In this document: positions 62,168 through 64,000 of the stretch, piece by piece
How the letters are laid out: each line of letters opens with the position of its first letter
Position numbering within the stretch: position 1 is the first letter of the stretch
Source of the DNA: an uncultured Lachnospiraceae bacterium
GTDB taxonomy: Bacteria; Bacillota; Clostridia; Lachnospirales; Lachnospiraceae
Direction: 5' to 3'
Assembly: GCA_937920345.1 (NCBI GenBank)
Contig: CALGVA010000066.1
Location: forward strand, 1-64,000
Length of the DNA: 64,000 bases
Position numbers and translations under genes: made by a program
The notes under the pieces: model-generated
Database searches by the model: none
Told to the model about the DNA's origin: nothing
What the model saw: the letters and a program-made list of their open reading frames with translations, nothing else

Positions 62168-63937
62168 TTATAAGGAAATATGCGTTTTTCTAAGTTCTTC
62201 CAGTGCCTTTTTGCCCGATATCACCTGATTGATGGCCTCCATATCAGAGCCCATTCTGCCGGAATAGTAGTCGAAGCTGTTCTGCTTCACAGCACAGAGG
62301 ATATCATGCAGCGCTTTCTCCCGTTCCTTATCCGTGGTGATCTCTTCCAGCCTGGTATTAAACAGTTCCGCCACCGCCCGCTGTTCCTGCTCCCCCTCAA
62401 AAGTACTGATGATCGCCGCCGGCTGATAACTGCCCTGCTCCAGGTCCGCAAACAGCCTGTCCGCCACCTGTCTGTACAGCGGTTCCGTAAAATCCGCCGC
62501 CGTAATATAGGCTTTGATCTTCGGGTAGATCTCCGGCTCTTCGGTGATCCATGTGAGAAGCAGACGCTGCGACCGCTTTGTGTTCTCCTCCGGCGTATTC
62601 TTCTTCGCGACGGTACTCTTTGGCCGTGCAACCGGCTGTACCAGTCCGGTTCGCGCCGCGTAGCCGGTCACCAGCCTGCGCAGATTGTCAAAACCGATGT
62701 TGTACTTCTGCGCCACAGACTCTATATAGTTCTCCCGCTCCACTTCCTCCTCGAAACCGCACAGCTTCTTCGCGATCTCTCTGTGAAATGCGGTTTTGGA
62801 TTCGGGATCTTCCATATTATAATCCCGTTCCAATATTTTCAGTTCAAAGAAAAAACTGTTCTGTGCCTGATCGATTCGTTCCTGGAAAGCGTCTGCACCC
62901 ATATTCTTTACAAACTCATCCGGGTCCTTATAGGGCTGCATATCGATCACTCTGCCCCGCAGTCCTGATTCCTTCAGAATACCGATAGCACGCATCGCCG
63001 CGTTCACACCGGCGCCGTCACTGTCATAAGCCAGCAGTACATCCTGCGTATACCGCCCCAGCAGACTGGCTTGTCCGGTCGTGAAAGCAGTCCCCAGCGA
63101 GGCGACCGCCTGTGTGAATCCCGCCTGATGCATGGCGATGACATCCATGTACCCTTCACAGAGGATGATATTCCCCTTGCGGGAAGTCCTTGCGAAATTC
63201 AGACCGTACAGGTTACGGCTCTTGTCAAATATCATGGTCTCCGGTGAATTCAGGTATTTCGGTTTGGCATCTCCCATCACGCGTCCGCCGAATCCGATCA
63301 CCCTGTGATTACTGTCCTGAATCGGGAACATAACCCGGTTCCAGAATTTATCATGCAGCCCTCGCTTCTCGTCGAATCCGGTAAGTCCCGCCTCGTTGAT
63401 CAGCTCGTCCGCAAAGCCTTTTGCCTTAAGATACGCCGTCAAGTCCGAGCCCGCGCCGTCCGCGTACCCCAGCCCGAATTTCTTCATCGTCTCCTCTGAC
63501 AGCTGTCTGCCAGCCAGATACTGCCAGCCTGTCCTTCCTCTGGGAGAACGCAGCATACAGTAATAGTATTTGGCCGCTTCCTTATTGATCTCCAGCAGCC
63601 TGGCGCGCCGGCTCTCCTTCTGTCTGGCTTCTTCATTATATTCCAGTTCCGGCAGATCTACACCCGCCCGGTCAGCCAGCAGCTTGACGGCCTCCTGAAA
63701 CGTCAGGTTCTCGTATTCCATAACAAACGTTATTACATTGCCGCCTGCTCCACAGCCGAAACAGTAATACATCTGCTTGCCCGGAGATACCGAAAAGGAG
63801 GGCGATTTCTCATTGTGAAACGGGCATAGTCCGAAATAATTGCTTCCCTTCTTCTGCATACGGACATACCCGGAGATTACGCTTACAATATCATTTTTTA
63901 CTCTGATTTCTTCAATCAGCTCATCCGGATAATACAT
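62168..63937 (-). CDS. dnaG: DNA primase
   Basis: 589 residues. The CHC2 zinc ribbon at the start has CPFHNEKSPSFSV and YYCFGCGAGGN. The TOPRIM catalytic core includes LCEGYMDVIAMHQAGF and DVLLAYDSDGAGVNAA. A helicase-binding C-terminal domain follows. It makes RNA primers for Okazaki fragments. AAGGGATACT precedes the ATG. The 63 bases beyond it to the window end show no gene. Confidence 0.97.
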   Translation of the reverse strand: MYYPDELIEEIRVKNDIVSVISGYVRMQKKGSNYFGLCPFHNEKSPSFSVSPGKQMYYCFGCGAGGNVITFVMEYENLTFQEAVKLLADRAGVDLPELEYNEEARQKESRRARLLEINKEAAKYYYCMLRSPRGRTGWQYLAGRQLSEETMKKFGLGYADGAGSDLTAYLKAKGFADELINEAGLTGFDEKRGLHDKFWNRVMFPIQDSNHRVIGFGGRVMGDAKPKYLNSPETMIFDKSRNLYGLNFARTSRKGNIILCEGYMDVIAMHQAGFTQAVASLGTAFTTGQASLLGRYTQDVLLAYDSDGAGVNAAMRAIGILKESGLRGRVIDMQPYKDPDEFVKNMGADAFQERIDQAQNSFFFELKILERDYNMEDPESKTAFHREIAKKLCGFEEEVERENYIESVAQKYNIGFDNLRRLVTGYAARTGLVQPVARPKSTVAKKNTPEENTKRSQRLLLTWITEEPEIYPKIKAYITAADFTEPLYRQVADRLFADLEQGSYQPAAIISTFEGEQEQRAVAELFNTRLEEITTDKEREKALHDILCAVKQNSFDYYSGRMGSDMEAINQVISGKKALEELRKTHISL

Positions 63938-64000
63938 AGTATCCCTTCTTATTTTCTATCAAAAAATATACAGTCCTCATTCAGACAAATCTGTTACCGT

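Overview
The window comes from an endospore-forming Firmicute, most likely a gut-type Lachnospiraceae. Supporting this are the complete spoIIIA operon, spoIVB next to spo0A, two small CotF-type coat proteins, a CmpB-type membrane protein, a T-box leader and a large DUF285 surface protein. The genus cannot be named from the sequence alone. Most genes lie on the minus strand, so the transcription units below are read from high to low coordinates.

Layout. (1) 1-2,560 is a decayed accessory segment. It holds a truncated ECF sigma factor, its broken anti-sigma gene and remnants of a conjugative-element protein. (2) 2,598-4,511 is a repeat-rich membrane protein. (3) 4,619-9,926 is a housekeeping operon read yicC-remA-gmk-rpoZ-rimO-pgsA-cinA, with rqcH divergent at 10,145. 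(4) 12,081-16,020 holds coat genes, a SpoVB/MurJ-type flippase and glgA. (5) 16,175-27,701 is the conserved clostridial cluster asp23-nusB-xseA-xseB-ispA-dxs-tlyA-nadK-argR-recN-spoIVB-spo0A. (6) 27,921-31,948 holds a transglutaminase-like lipoprotein, prfC and deoB. (7) 32,018-37,327 is spoIIIAA-AH. (8) 37,571-43,873 encodes a 2,100-residue secreted protein. (9) 44,268-48,055 is a trpXYZ-type ABC transporter behind a T-box leader whose specifier reads UGG (Trp). (10) 48,223-57,972 holds a PHP protein, a CmpB protein, YlmH, two COG0523 GTPases (one with a very long His-rich loop), a two-gene ABC exporter, an epimerase, an unknown membrane protein and a trypsin-like protease. (11) 58,085-63,937 holds RNase P RNA, a TGS-uridine-kinase fusion, trmK, sigA and dnaG.

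The most notable observations are these. Spo0A keeps its DNA-binding domain but has lost most of its receiver domain, including the phospho-acceptor region. A long palindromic-repeat leader separates the Trp T-box terminator from trpX. The decamer TTATGTAAAC is strongly over-represented (nine copies, seven of them in the last 14 kb), and two copies exactly bracket an in-frame insertion in trmK.

No tRNA, complete rRNA, CRISPR array or intact insertion sequence was seen. All functions are read from motifs and gene order by eye; no database search was run.
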